Below are positions 26,041 to 33,291 of a stretch of 33,345 nt of DNA, piece by piece. The translations under genes and the position numbers were made by a program. This DNA is from an uncultured Lachnospiraceae bacterium (GTDB lineage: Bacteria; Bacillota; Clostridia; Lachnospirales; Lachnospiraceae): NCBI GenBank assembly GCA_947629525.1, contig CANREB010000031.1:1-33345 (forward strand), read 5' to 3'. The notes under the pieces were generated by a model, which saw only the letters and a program-made list of their open reading frames with translations, searched no databases and had not been told where the DNA came from. Every line of letters starts with the position of its first letter. Position 1 is the stretch's first letter.

Positions 26041-26340
26041 ATGGGAAATATGACAAGTAAACAAAGGGCATATTTAAAAGGGCTTGCAATGAATATCGAG
26101 ACTTCGTTTCAAATAGGAAAGTCATCCGTCACCCCTGAGAATGTACAGGCAATTTCGGAAGTGTTCAACACGCATGAGCTTGTCAAGATAGGTATATTAA
26201 AGAATTGCATTGATGACCCTATGATGATAGCGGATGCTATCGCGGGCAGGACACATTCACAGGTAGTTCAGGTAATCGGCAGAAAAATCGTGCTCTATAA
26301 ACCTTTTAAAGACAACCCGAAGATTATTCTGCCAAAATAA
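26041..26340 (+). CDS. yhbY: YhbY family RNA-binding (CRM domain) protein
   Basis: A 99-residue CRM-domain protein associated with pre-50S ribosomes. MTSKQRAYLKGLAMNIETSF and the GxxG-like GRTHSQVVQVIGRKIVLYK are the family features. Two starts are possible, ATG 26041 and ATG 26050; the first is kept, although GGAG is rather distant (about 13 nt). It lies between obgE and nadD, a common clostridial order. Confidence 0.92.
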   Translation: MGNMTSKQRAYLKGLAMNIETSFQIGKSSVTPENVQAISEVFNTHELVKIGILKNCIDDPMMIADAIAGRTHSQVVQVIGRKIVLYKPFKDNPKIILPK

Positions 26341-26372
26341 CAAAAATATGTTTGACGCGGCATGGAGAAATT

Positions 26373-26975
26373 ATGAAAACAGGTATAATGGGAGGCACAT
26401 TTGATCCTATTCACAACGGGCATATTTTGATAGCGCGCAGTGCCTATGAAAAAGTCGGACTTGACAAGGTATTGTTTATGCCAAGCGGCAATTCATATAT
26501 GAAAAAAAATGTGCTTGATGTTTCAAAACGCGTAGAGATGGTTCGGCTTGCGATTGCCGATTTCCCGTATTTTGAGCTTTCATCAATAGAAGCGCAAAGG
26601 CAGGGAAACACCTACACTTACGATACTTTGGAACAGCTTACCAAGCAAAACCCAAAAGACGAGTATTACTTCATCATGGGCGCTGATTCGCTTTTCAGTA
26701 TTGAATTATGGCGGAAATTTGAAAGGATCTTTGAACTTTCAACAATAATATGCGCTGTGCGCGACAACTACGATATGGATATGCTTAAGAAAAAGGGAAA
26801 CAGCCTTTCGGCAGCCTATGGAGCAGATATCATATATCTTGATATGCCGAAAACGGATATATCTTCTACGGACATAAGAAATAACGTTAAGAATAATCTT
26901 CCGATAGAGCATCTTGTCCCGTCAAAGGTAGCCGATTACATTATTCAGGAGTGTTTGTACAATGAAAAAAATTAA
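26373..26975 (+). CDS. nadD: Nicotinate-nucleotide adenylyltransferase
   Basis: NadD adenylates nicotinate mononucleotide on the way to NAD. The 200-residue protein has MGGTFDPIHNGHILIA with the HxGH motif, FIMGADSLFSIELWRKFE and the C-terminal ISSTDIRNN. The ATG at 26373 is chosen because GGAG lies 5 nt upstream; an in-frame TTG at 26352 would add seven residues before the conserved start. It overlaps yqeK by 14 bp. Confidence 0.96.
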   Translation: MKTGIMGGTFDPIHNGHILIARSAYEKVGLDKVLFMPSGNSYMKKNVLDVSKRVEMVRLAIADFPYFELSSIEAQRQGNTYTYDTLEQLTKQNPKDEYYFIMGADSLFSIELWRKFERIFELSTIICAVRDNYDMDMLKKKGNSLSAAYGADIIYLDMPKTDISSTDIRNNVKNNLPIEHLVPSKVADYIIQECLYNEKN

Positions 26976-27585
26976 AAAGTATCTGAAAAAACATCTTACA
27001 AAGGACAGGTATCATCATACTTTAGGAGTGGCATATACGGCAGTTGCGATGGCTATGAAGTACAATCCCGATACTTCAAACGCCGATTTCATAAAACACG
27101 CCGAGACCGCGGGACTGCTTCACGATTGCGCCAAATGTATGAATAATGACAAGAAGATCAAAATCTGTGATGAACATAATATTTCATGCAGCCTGTTTGA
27201 AAAACAGCATCCGTATCTGCTTCATGGCAAAATCGGGGCGTACATTGCAAAGAGCAGATTTGACATATATGACGAAGATATCCTGAACGCCATCACATGG
27301 CACACTACGGGACGACCTAATATGTCGCTGCTCGAAAAAATCATATTTATAGCTGATTATATCGAGCCTTCAAGGAAGCCTGTCCCCGAACTTGACCTGA
27401 TACGCAAACTTGCCTTTGAGGACATAGATACGGCGCTCATTAAAATACTTTCAAACACATTGAAATATCTTGAAGAGAAGAATGCCGACATTGACACTAT
27501 GACAAAAATGACTTACGACAGTTATGTGAAAAATAACGTAAGCCAAATAGAAGACTACAAAAATATGAAACGGAGGAGTTTATGA
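26962..27585 (+). CDS. yqeK: YqeK-type HD-domain hydrolase (Ap4A hydrolase family)
   Basis: A 207-residue HD phosphohydrolase. Metal ligands are visible as H18/H19 (RYHHTLGV), H46, the H54-D55 pair (GLLHDCAK), ITWHTTG, and D in FIADYIEPSR. Homologues of this Firmicute family split diadenosine tetraphosphate symmetrically. It is embedded between nadD and rsfS with overlaps on both sides, the standard arrangement. Confidence 0.93.
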   Translation: MKKIKKYLKKHLTKDRYHHTLGVAYTAVAMAMKYNPDTSNADFIKHAETAGLLHDCAKCMNNDKKIKICDEHNISCSLFEKQHPYLLHGKIGAYIAKSRFDIYDEDILNAITWHTTGRPNMSLLEKIIFIADYIEPSRKPVPELDLIRKLAFEDIDTALIKILSNTLKYLEEKNADIDTMTKMTYDSYVKNNVSQIEDYKNMKRRSL

Positions 27586-27926
27586 ATTCGGAAAGTTTAG
27601 ATAAAGTAAAGATAATTGTGAGCGCGCTTGAGGATAAAAAAGGCGAAGACATTCGTATCATAGATATAAGCGAGATATCAGTGCTTGCGGATTTCTTTGT
27701 GATAACCAACGGCACAAACAAAAATCAGGTACAGGCGCTTGCCGACAATGTGGAAGAAAAACTCGCAAATGACGGCATCTATCCTAAAAATATCGAAGGT
27801 TACAACAGTGCAAACTGGATATTGTTTGACTATAATGATGTTCTGGTTCACATCTTTGATAAAGAAAACCGCGAATATTATGATCTGGAACGGATGTGGC
27901 GTGATGGGAAGATTGTGGAAATATAA
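27582..27926 (+). CDS. rsfS: Ribosomal silencing factor RsfS
   Basis: RsfS binds L14 and prevents 30S-50S joining under starvation. The 114-residue protein has IRIIDISEISVLADFFVI, TNGTNKNQVQALADNVEE and NWILFDYNDVLVHIFD. Its ATG overlaps the yqeK stop (ATGA), with GGAGG upstream. A strong hairpin terminator directly follows, ending the long operon. Confidence 0.96.
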   Translation: MNSESLDKVKIIVSALEDKKGEDIRIIDISEISVLADFFVITNGTNKNQVQALADNVEEKLANDGIYPKNIEGYNSANWILFDYNDVLVHIFDKENREYYDLERMWRDGKIVEI

Positions 27927-27927
27927 A

Positions 27928-27960
27928 ATAAAATCCCTGCTTTAGCGGCAGGGATTTTAT
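27928..27960. terminator. Bidirectional terminator between rsfS and lexA
   Basis: A perfect 13-bp stem (27928-27940 with 27948-27960, core ATCCCTGC/GCAGGGAT) has a 7-nt loop and A-rich and T-rich outer ends, so it works on both strands. The rsfS stop lies 1 bp to its left and the lexA stop 6 bp to its right. Confidence 0.88.
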
Positions 27961-27966
27961 CTGTTA

Positions 27967-28587
27967 TCAGTTTTTTATCAGCCGGAACACCCCGTATACT
28001 TTTCCAAGTATCTCTACATTATCGAGGATGATAGGATCCATAGTGTCATTTTCGGGCTGGAGCCTGTAATGCCCGTTCTCTTTATAATAAGTCTTAACAG
28101 TAGCGGAATCATCAACCAAAGCAACAACGGTATCGCCGTTCTGAGCGGTATTGCAGGAATTGACGAATATTTGGTCGCCGTTAAATATACCTGCATTTAT
28201 CATGCTGTCACCCTTTACTTTAAGAACGAATGACTCACCTCTTGGAACCATCTCTGTCGGGATAGGGAAATATCCTTCTATATTCTGTTCAGCTAAAATA
28301 GGAAGTCCTGCGGCAACAGTGCCCACGATGGGAATGCTTACCATTTCATGCCTTACCATCTGAAAACTGTCGTCCATAATCTCAATAGCGCGTGGTTTTG
28401 TCGGGTCACGACGTATATATCCGTTTTTTTCAAGTGTTTCCAAATGCGAATGGACAGAGGATGTTGACTTCAGATGAACAGCCTCGCATATTTCCCTTAC
28501 GGCAGGCGGATAGCCTTTCTGTAAAATCTCTGCCTTAATGTACTCCAGTATTTCTTTTTGTTTAGTTGTAATCTTACCATATGCCAT
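27967..28587 (-). CDS. lexA: SOS repressor LexA
   Basis: A 206-residue self-cleaving repressor of DNA-damage genes. The winged helix-turn-helix occupies residues 1-70 (TTKQKEILEYIK, STSSVHSHLETLEKNGYI). The cleavage site is A93-G94 (VGTVAAG), and the serine protease dyad is S128 (KGDSM) and K165 (ATVKTYY). GGAGG lies about 8 nt before the ATG. It is divergent from a yneA-like gene, with LexA-type boxes in the shared intergenic region, so autoregulation is expected. Confidence 0.97.
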   Translation of the reverse strand: MAYGKITTKQKEILEYIKAEILQKGYPPAVREICEAVHLKSTSSVHSHLETLEKNGYIRRDPTKPRAIEIMDDSFQMVRHEMVSIPIVGTVAAGLPILAEQNIEGYFPIPTEMVPRGESFVLKVKGDSMINAGIFNGDQIFVNSCNTAQNGDTVVALVDDSATVKTYYKENGHYRLQPENDTMDPIILDNVEILGKVYGVFRLIKN

Positions 28588-28609
28588 ATTTTATGCCTCC
28601 TTTTAATAC

Positions 28610-28638
28610 ATCATATCATATATTTACCCAAAATGCAA
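28610..28638 (-). promoter_or_regulatory. Probable lexA promoter
   Basis: On the minus strand: TTGCAT (28638-28633), a 17-bp spacer and TATGAT (28615-28610). A second TATGAT lies at 28620-28615. A LexA-type box touches the -35 region. Confidence 0.45.
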
Positions 28639-28649
28639 ACATATATTCC
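28636..28649. promoter_or_regulatory. LexA box of lexA
   Basis: CAAACATATATTCC matches the Firmicute LexA consensus CGAACRNRYGTTYC at all but two constrained positions and overlaps the -35 box of the lexA promoter. Confidence 0.55.
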
Positions 28650-28681
28650 AAAAATTTGTTCGTAATTTTTCAAAAAATCTA

Positions 28682-28710
28682 TTGACAAACAAACGAACGT
28701 TCTATATAAT
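28682..28710 (+). promoter_or_regulatory. Consensus sigma-A promoter of the yneA-like gene
   Basis: TTGACA, a 17-bp spacer and TATAAT: both hexamers are perfect. The spacer contains a LexA box, so a very strong promoter is held off by the repressor. Transcription should begin near 28717. Confidence 0.88.
28690..28703. promoter_or_regulatory. LexA box inside the yneA promoter spacer
   Basis: CAAACGAACGTTCT agrees with CGAACRNRYGTTYC except at the second and last positions. It lies between the -35 and -10 boxes. A third, weaker match, GGAATAAATGTTCT, lies at 28729-28742 in the leader. Confidence 0.65.
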
Positions 28711-28723
28711 ACAATAAAACAGT

Positions 28724-28772
28724 TGTTCGGAATAAATGTTCTGAAATTATGTTCGACATAATTTCAGAACAT
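28724..28772. promoter_or_regulatory. yneA leader: 13-bp direct repeats merging into a 37-bp perfect palindrome
   Basis: Three direct units beginning TGTTC start at 28724, 28737 and 28750 (13-bp period). From 28736 to 28772 the sequence is a perfect inverted repeat: 17-bp arms (ATGTTCTGAAATTATGT and its complement) around TCG. It ends 4 bp before the AGGAGG of the yneA-like gene. As DNA it multiplies GTTC/GAAC half-sites of the LexA type; as RNA it forms a long stem next to the ribosome site. Confidence 0.8.
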
Positions 28773-28790
28773 AAACAGGAGGATGAGATT

Positions 28791-29207
28791 ATGGATAATA
28801 ATAAGGTTATGACATCTGTATCGGAAAGAAGAAGAGCAGAGAGAAGGCGCAGAAAGAGATTGCAGCGTCAAAGGCAGGTAAGACGTAATATCGGCATATT
28901 ATGCTTATCAATTATGTCCATAATGCTTGTGATATCCGCATCCGTATTGTTTATTTCATTTTCATCGCAGGCAAGAAGTATGGACAATCCGCCCTCATAT
29001 AAATATTTTAAGAGTGTCAGGATAGAAAAAGGCGACACATTATGGTCTATCGCCGACAGCAATATGGACATAGAACATTACGATAATACCTCCGACTACA
29101 TAAAAGAAGTCAAAGCAATGAATGCGCTTAAGTCAGATAACATTACAGCCGGGGAATATATAATCGTACCATATTATTCAACCGAATATGTATCAAACAC
29201 CAACTAA
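28791..29207 (+). CDS. YneA-like SOS cell-division inhibitor (membrane LysM protein)
   Basis: A 138-residue protein with a strongly basic cytoplasmic segment (residues 12-32), one membrane helix (about 34-57) and an external LysM domain (about 73-127; IEKGDTLWSIA, AGEYIIVPY). This topology and the divergent position next to lexA match Bacillus YneA, which stops septation during DNA damage; the basic segment makes it longer than Bacillus YneA. The ATG at 28791 follows AGGAGG; an in-frame ATG at 28749 lies within the leader palindrome and has no ribosome site. Expression should be LexA-controlled. Function is inferred from architecture and context. Confidence 0.8.
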   Translation: MDNNKVMTSVSERRRAERRRRKRLQRQRQVRRNIGILCLSIMSIMLVISASVLFISFSSQARSMDNPPSYKYFKSVRIEKGDTLWSIADSNMDIEHYDNTSDYIKEVKAMNALKSDNITAGEYIIVPYYSTEYVSNTN

Positions 29208-30268
29208 CGTTTTTCGCGCAGGGTAACAGCCTTGGCAGCCTGACGGCGTCTGTCTTCCTCAAGAGCGGCATAGTGCTTTCTGGTGGTGTTTACGTCCTTA
29301 TGTCCCAGTACGTCAGCTACAAGATATATGTCACCCGTTTCACGGTACAGGGAAGTGCCGTAAGTGCTTCTAAGCTTATGGGGAGTTATTTTTTTCAGGT
29401 TTGTTACGAGTGATGAGTATTTCTTTACAAGATTTTCAACCGCTCTGACAGTTATGCGTCGGTTCTGTATTGATAAAAACAGCGCATTCTCATGACCGTC
29501 AACGGGTATGATATGCTCGCGTTGTTCAAGATAATCCTTCAGCGCGGTTTCAACCTCGACGCCAAAATACACAACAGACTCATAACCGCCCTTGCGCCGT
29601 ATTTTAACACCATTATTGTTAAAATCCAAATCTTGGATATCAATGCCGACACATTCGGAAACACGCAGCCCTGTTCCCAAAAGCAGAGTGAGCAGTGCCA
29701 CATCGCGTACTTTTGTCTTTTCGTGATATTGAAGCTGTTTTTTTGTAAGTTTTTCGCCTGTTTCGGCGGTGTCAAGCAGTATAGCAACTTCATCGGGATC
29801 AAGGCGTATTATTTCCTTTTCATGCAGTTTGGGCATAGGAACAAGCGCCGCAGGATTTTTCTCTATCATTTCATTTCTGAAATAATAGTTGTAAAAACTC
29901 CTGAGGGATGCAAGCTTACGTGCTTTACCGCGTTCGTCGTTCATATATTCTTTTCCGTCTTTTATATAATATGTACAGTGTTCAAGGTATTCTTCTATAT
30001 CAAGGCGTGTGATCTGATCCAGTATATCTATTTTGTACTCTTTGATTGGTGTTTTTTTGAATATGGGATTATTGTCATGAAGGTATTCAAAAAACACACG
30101 GATATCATAAGCATAAGCTATTCGTGTTCGTGATGATATATATTCCTGCATCCCTCTGAAATACTGACTGCAGAACGCCGGAAGAGTGTCCAGCAGTTCC
30201 CGCAGATGAACTATATTTTTCTTATTTTGCTCGTCATGATAGTTGGCGTTGTTTATTTTCTTTTCCAA
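29204..30268 (-). CDS. Tyrosine recombinase (XerC/D-like integrase family)
   Basis: A 354-residue site-specific recombinase with all catalytic residues: R202 (GTGLRVSE), K226 (RRKGGYE), H297 and R300 (PHKLRST), H323 (LGHKD) and the nucleophile Y333 (KHYAAL). A SAM-like core-binding domain spans about residues 33-140. It probably starts at TTG (30268-30266) with AAAGGG upstream. Its end overlaps the yneA-like stop by 4 bp in convergent orientation. No excisionase, phage or conjugation genes are near, so it looks like a resident enzyme, perhaps for chromosome dimer resolution. Confidence 0.88.
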   Translation of the reverse strand: MEKKINNANYHDEQNKKNIVHLRELLDTLPAFCSQYFRGMQEYISSRTRIAYAYDIRVFFEYLHDNNPIFKKTPIKEYKIDILDQITRLDIEEYLEHCTYYIKDGKEYMNDERGKARKLASLRSFYNYYFRNEMIEKNPAALVPMPKLHEKEIIRLDPDEVAILLDTAETGEKLTKKQLQYHEKTKVRDVALLTLLLGTGLRVSECVGIDIQDLDFNNNGVKIRRKGGYESVVYFGVEVETALKDYLEQREHIIPVDGHENALFLSIQNRRITVRAVENLVKKYSSLVTNLKKITPHKLRSTYGTSLYRETGDIYLVADVLGHKDVNTTRKHYAALEEDRRRQAAKAVTLREKR

Positions 30269-30296
30269 AGTAATTTACCCTTTCCAATTTTTGATA

Positions 30297-30325
30297 TTGT
30301 GATATAATTATATATTATCTATATT
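30297..30325 (+). promoter_or_regulatory. Possible promoter of the AI-2E family gene
   Basis: TTGTGA, a 17-bp spacer and TATATT in an AT-rich intergenic region. The region offers several overlapping alternatives, so the exact choice is uncertain. Confidence 0.35.
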
Positions 30326-30378
30326 TTATACCAAAATGCGAAATATTCCAATATGATAGGAGTGTAGTTTTTTAAATT

Positions 30379-31743
30379 ATGAAGAACAATAAAGATTGTA
30401 TCAAATGGGGACTCACGGCATTTCTTGTTATTCTCGGCGGTCTGTTAAGTTACTATATCATTTTCCATTTGGACAGGATAACATCATCTTTAAACGGTCT
30501 TATCGCAATATTAATGCCTATAATAGACGGCTTTATTCTTGCATATATATTAAATCCGCTTGTAAACGGCATAGAACGCCGTGTTTTTAAACCTGTTTTT
30601 AAACGCCTGAAACTGAATATCAAGAGAAAGCATCAAAGGATATTTGCAATCATGATTACGGATATAATAGCAATCGCCTGTGTCTATCTGTTTTTTTCGA
30701 TGGTCATCCCACAGATTTATAACAGTATATTGTCTATTATAGAGCAATTTCCTTCATATATAAGTGAACTCAACAGGCTTGTGTCTGATATTTTGGAAAA
30801 TAACCCGGATATAGAGAAAAGTGTTACAAGCATGATAGACAAATCTTCGATAGATTTGGAAAGAACGTTTGAAACGCGCATTCTGCCGCAGATAAATAAC
30901 ATTCTTGCCACGGTATCTGTTATATCAAGCAGCGTATATTCAGTATTAAAGGAACTTTGGAATTTGATCATAGGCTTTATCATTTCAATATATCTGCTTG
31001 CAAGCAAGGAATTATTTGCCGCACAGGCAAAAAAAATAACATATGCGTTTATGCCTCTTGAATCGGCAAACCGCCTGATAAACAATGTACGTTTTGCCAA
31101 TAAGACATTCGGTGGATTTTTCGTAGGCAAAATTTTGGATTCTATCATAATTGGGATAATATGTTTTATCGTAACTAAAATCCTTCATACGCCGTTTAAT
31201 GTGCTTATCAGCGTGATAATCGGGATTACGAACATTATTCCGTTTTTTGGACCGTTTTTGGGGGCAATTCCGTCCATATTGCTCATTTTACTTGTTGATC
31301 CGGTTCAGGCATTTTATTTCCTTATAGTGATAATTTTGCTTCAACAGGCTGACGGAAATATCATAGGACCTAAAATCCTCGGAAGTTCTACGGGTCTGTC
31401 AAGCTTTTGGGTGATTTTTTCAATAACATTGTTTGGCGGTATTTTCGGAATACCGGGAATGATATTTGGTGTCCCTGTATTTGCGATAATATTTGCGTTC
31501 TTAAAGTCGCTGATCGAATCAAAGCTTATTGACAAAAAACTGCCTGCAGATACAGGAAGATATTTAAGGCTTCTTTATATAAATACCGAGAATAACAATT
31601 TTGTTGATTTTTCTGTTGATGACAATAAGCCGTTCAATAATGTAAATCGGATATTAATAAAACATAAAAAACGCAGGTTTCTCAACACAAATGATAATGA
31701 ACAGCCGGATAAACCGCACAATATTGATGATGACCTGAAGTGA
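30379..31743 (+). CDS. AI-2E family (PerM/YdiK-like) membrane transporter
   Basis: A 454-residue polytopic membrane protein. Two N-terminal helices (residues 10-60), a third near 90-112, a soluble segment with EQFPSYISELNRLVSDILEN, and a C-terminal bundle with VGKILDSIIIGIICFIV, ITNIIPFFGPFLGAIPSILL and GNIIGPKILGSSTGLSSFWV are the AI-2E_transport family signatures. The substrate is unknown; members have been linked to autoinducer or cation export. AGGAG is an unusually long 16 nt before the ATG, but an in-frame TAA at 30373 excludes an earlier start. The last ~60 residues are hydrophilic and lysine-rich. Confidence 0.88.
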   Translation: MKNNKDCIKWGLTAFLVILGGLLSYYIIFHLDRITSSLNGLIAILMPIIDGFILAYILNPLVNGIERRVFKPVFKRLKLNIKRKHQRIFAIMITDIIAIACVYLFFSMVIPQIYNSILSIIEQFPSYISELNRLVSDILENNPDIEKSVTSMIDKSSIDLERTFETRILPQINNILATVSVISSSVYSVLKELWNLIIGFIISIYLLASKELFAAQAKKITYAFMPLESANRLINNVRFANKTFGGFFVGKILDSIIIGIICFIVTKILHTPFNVLISVIIGITNIIPFFGPFLGAIPSILLILLVDPVQAFYFLIVIILLQQADGNIIGPKILGSSTGLSSFWVIFSITLFGGIFGIPGMIFGVPVFAIIFAFLKSLIESKLIDKKLPADTGRYLRLLYINTENNNFVDFSVDDNKPFNNVNRILIKHKKRRFLNTNDNEQPDKPHNIDDDLK

Positions 31744-31749
31744 GCTCAA

Positions 31750-31778
31750 CCCGATATTTTATATTATGAAGTATCGGG
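31750..31778 (+). terminator. Weak hairpin terminator after the AI-2E family gene
   Basis: CCCGATA pairs with TATCGGG (7 bp) around a 15-nt loop, followed by ATTTT. It lies 7 bp after the stop codon. Confidence 0.5.
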
Positions 31779-31860
31779 ATTTTCGATAACTATTCGTTAA
31801 ACTTGTCTTTTGCGAACAATAAATAGTATGGGTGAATATATTTTTTTCCACTCCACTACG

Positions 31861-32007
31861 CCAGCCCCACCAGTGACATACATATATTTCAGACACGCTT
31901 GCGCTCCCAAAAAGCGCAGCGGACACTAAGTTCAGCGGCGCTTTGCAGCTTGCTTCGCTAAGTGCCGACGCTTTTTGAAGGTCTGAATATAATGATTGTT
32001 GTGGCGC
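31861..32007 (+). repeat. Palindromic intergenic repeat, copy B (inverted relative to copy A)
   Basis: The core from about 31891 to 31980 is nearly identical to the reverse complement of copy A. Homology begins at 31861 (CCAGCCCCACC) and fades near 31995. The right terminal arm is eroded, so the outer inverted repeat is less perfect than in copy A. One core change (AAGCT to AAGTT) still pairs with AGCTT through G-U. It lies 118 bp beyond the AI-2E gene. Apart from the hairpins at 31750 and 32012, the 320-bp gap from 31744 to 32063 holds nothing else I recognise. Confidence 0.85.
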
Positions 32008-32011
32008 AGTA

Positions 32012-32029
32012 AGCGTCGGATTTGACGCT
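32012..32029 (-). terminator. Short hairpin after the S66 peptidase gene
   Basis: AGCGTC and GACGCT form a 6-bp stem with a 6-nt loop 35 bp beyond the peptidase stop codon. There is no good U-run, so termination is only possible. Confidence 0.3.
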
Positions 32030-32063
32030 ACAATAACACCCAATCAACTATTAAAACTTTGCT

Positions 32064-33089
32064 TTAATGCTCAAATCGAATAATCTGTTCATTAACATTT
32101 ACTGTAGCATTAACCCCAAAAGGTATTATACACCTTGGTTGTGCATGCCCAATATTTACATTATAAACTATAGAAATATTATTATTAATTGTTTCTAACA
32201 ATATTTGCTTATATTCATCATAATACTGCTCATCAACTGGTTTTCCCACTAATACTCCAGAGATAACATCAAAAATTCCTTTTTCTTTTAATAATTCTAG
32301 GGCTTTTCTATATTTCACAGAAGACATTTTTTCTTCACATGTCTCTATCAAAAGTATTTTTCCTCTCCACTCCTCTTTCTTAGGAAATAGTTGATATTTT
32401 TCACAAAGTTCCGGTATATCCTCATACCTATCTGTGCAAAAGAAATCATAAATAGAGTCTATGCAACCTCCAAGAATTTTTCCGGAAAAAATAGGATTTC
32501 CACATAATAGTTCATAGCCATTGTTAGTGTGTGATTTGAGTGAAGTACCCACTTTATCAATTGAATAATCAGTACGTTCCTCATACCAAATATGGCTAGG
32601 ACGAACCTCTCTAATTGTCTCTGTTTCTATCAATTCATTAAAATAGCGCTTTGTATAATCAAGAATATCCGGACCAATCTCACAAATATCTGCAAGAAAA
32701 GATTGTCCATAAAAAGTATTGATACCAATTTTGTGAAACATAAAATGATTAAATGTGGTATCAGAAAAGCCTAAAAATATCTTGTTTGAAGCCACCCTTT
32801 CCAACTCATGGTTATCAAATAAAAAAGGTAAAAGTCGATATGTATCATCTCCGCCAATAGCACATAATACCATATCATATTTAGGTTCCTTAAAGGCATA
32901 CAGTAAATCCTCAGCCCTTTTTCCCGGATGCTCTCTCAGATATTTTATGCCCTTTAATGCATTAGGCATAAATTCTACATTGATTCCAGCACCCCTCAAT
33001 CTCCTTAATCCAATTTTCACTTCATGTTCAACAAAATCCTCCCCCAATACTCCTGAGGATAAGCTAACCACTGCTATATTCTTAACCAT
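32064..33089 (-). CDS. S66 family serine peptidase (LD-carboxypeptidase / MccF-like)
   Basis: A 341-residue cytoplasmic peptidase. The family triad is visible: S109 in the nucleophile elbow LGFSDTT, E249 in ILLIETCEEK and H315 in IGHAQPRCIIPFG; IGGDDTYRLLPFL precedes the serine. LdcA members recycle murein tetrapeptides, whereas MccF members cleave microcin C-like antibiotics. Length (MccF about 344, LdcA about 304) and the GGDDTYRLLPFL segment lean towards MccF. The gene is clearly more AT-rich than its neighbours, suggesting horizontal origin. AAGAAGG lies about 9 nt before the ATG. Confidence 0.85.
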   Translation of the reverse strand: MVKNIAVVSLSSGVLGEDFVEHEVKIGLRRLRGAGINVEFMPNALKGIKYLREHPGKRAEDLLYAFKEPKYDMVLCAIGGDDTYRLLPFLFDNHELERVASNKIFLGFSDTTFNHFMFHKIGINTFYGQSFLADICEIGPDILDYTKRYFNELIETETIREVRPSHIWYEERTDYSIDKVGTSLKSHTNNGYELLCGNPIFSGKILGGCIDSIYDFFCTDRYEDIPELCEKYQLFPKKEEWRGKILLIETCEEKMSSVKYRKALELLKEKGIFDVISGVLVGKPVDEQYYDEYKQILLETINNNISIVYNVNIGHAQPRCIIPFGVNATVNVNEQIIRFEH

Positions 33090-33192
33090 ATCTTAAACCT
33101 TCTTATGTATAACGTTTTTTCATTTCCTTAGATAAATATTAGGTTGATATCACGCATATTCCCACCAAACACCGCCTCGCGGATGCCATGAT

Positions 33193-33291
33193 ATGACAGC
33201 TTTTGAAATCATTTCAATTTTCATCGGCATATTAACTTTGTTATATGCCTTTGGCAGCTTAATTACTTTGAAAACAATTATTCATCTATAA
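33193..33291 (+). CDS. Small hydrophobic protein resembling holin-like toxins
   Basis: A 32-residue frame starting MTAFEIISIFIGILTLLYAF and ending in a basic, polar tail (LKTIIHL). The pattern M-T-x-F-E followed by a single membrane helix resembles the Firmicute putative holin-like toxin family (type I toxin-antitoxin peptides). GGAT at 33181-33184 is a weak ribosome site 8 nt upstream. It is divergent from the AT-rich S66 peptidase gene. I could not find a convincing promoter or antisense RNA, so the call rests on length, composition and N-terminus. Confidence 0.45.
   Translation: MTAFEIISIFIGILTLLYAFGSLITLKTIIHL

Noticed and set aside
29492..30133. 213-codon plus-strand frame
   Set aside because: It lies entirely antisense to the tyrosine recombinase, which has all catalytic residues; the frame's composition is that of a shadow (rich in Phe, Ile and Cys).
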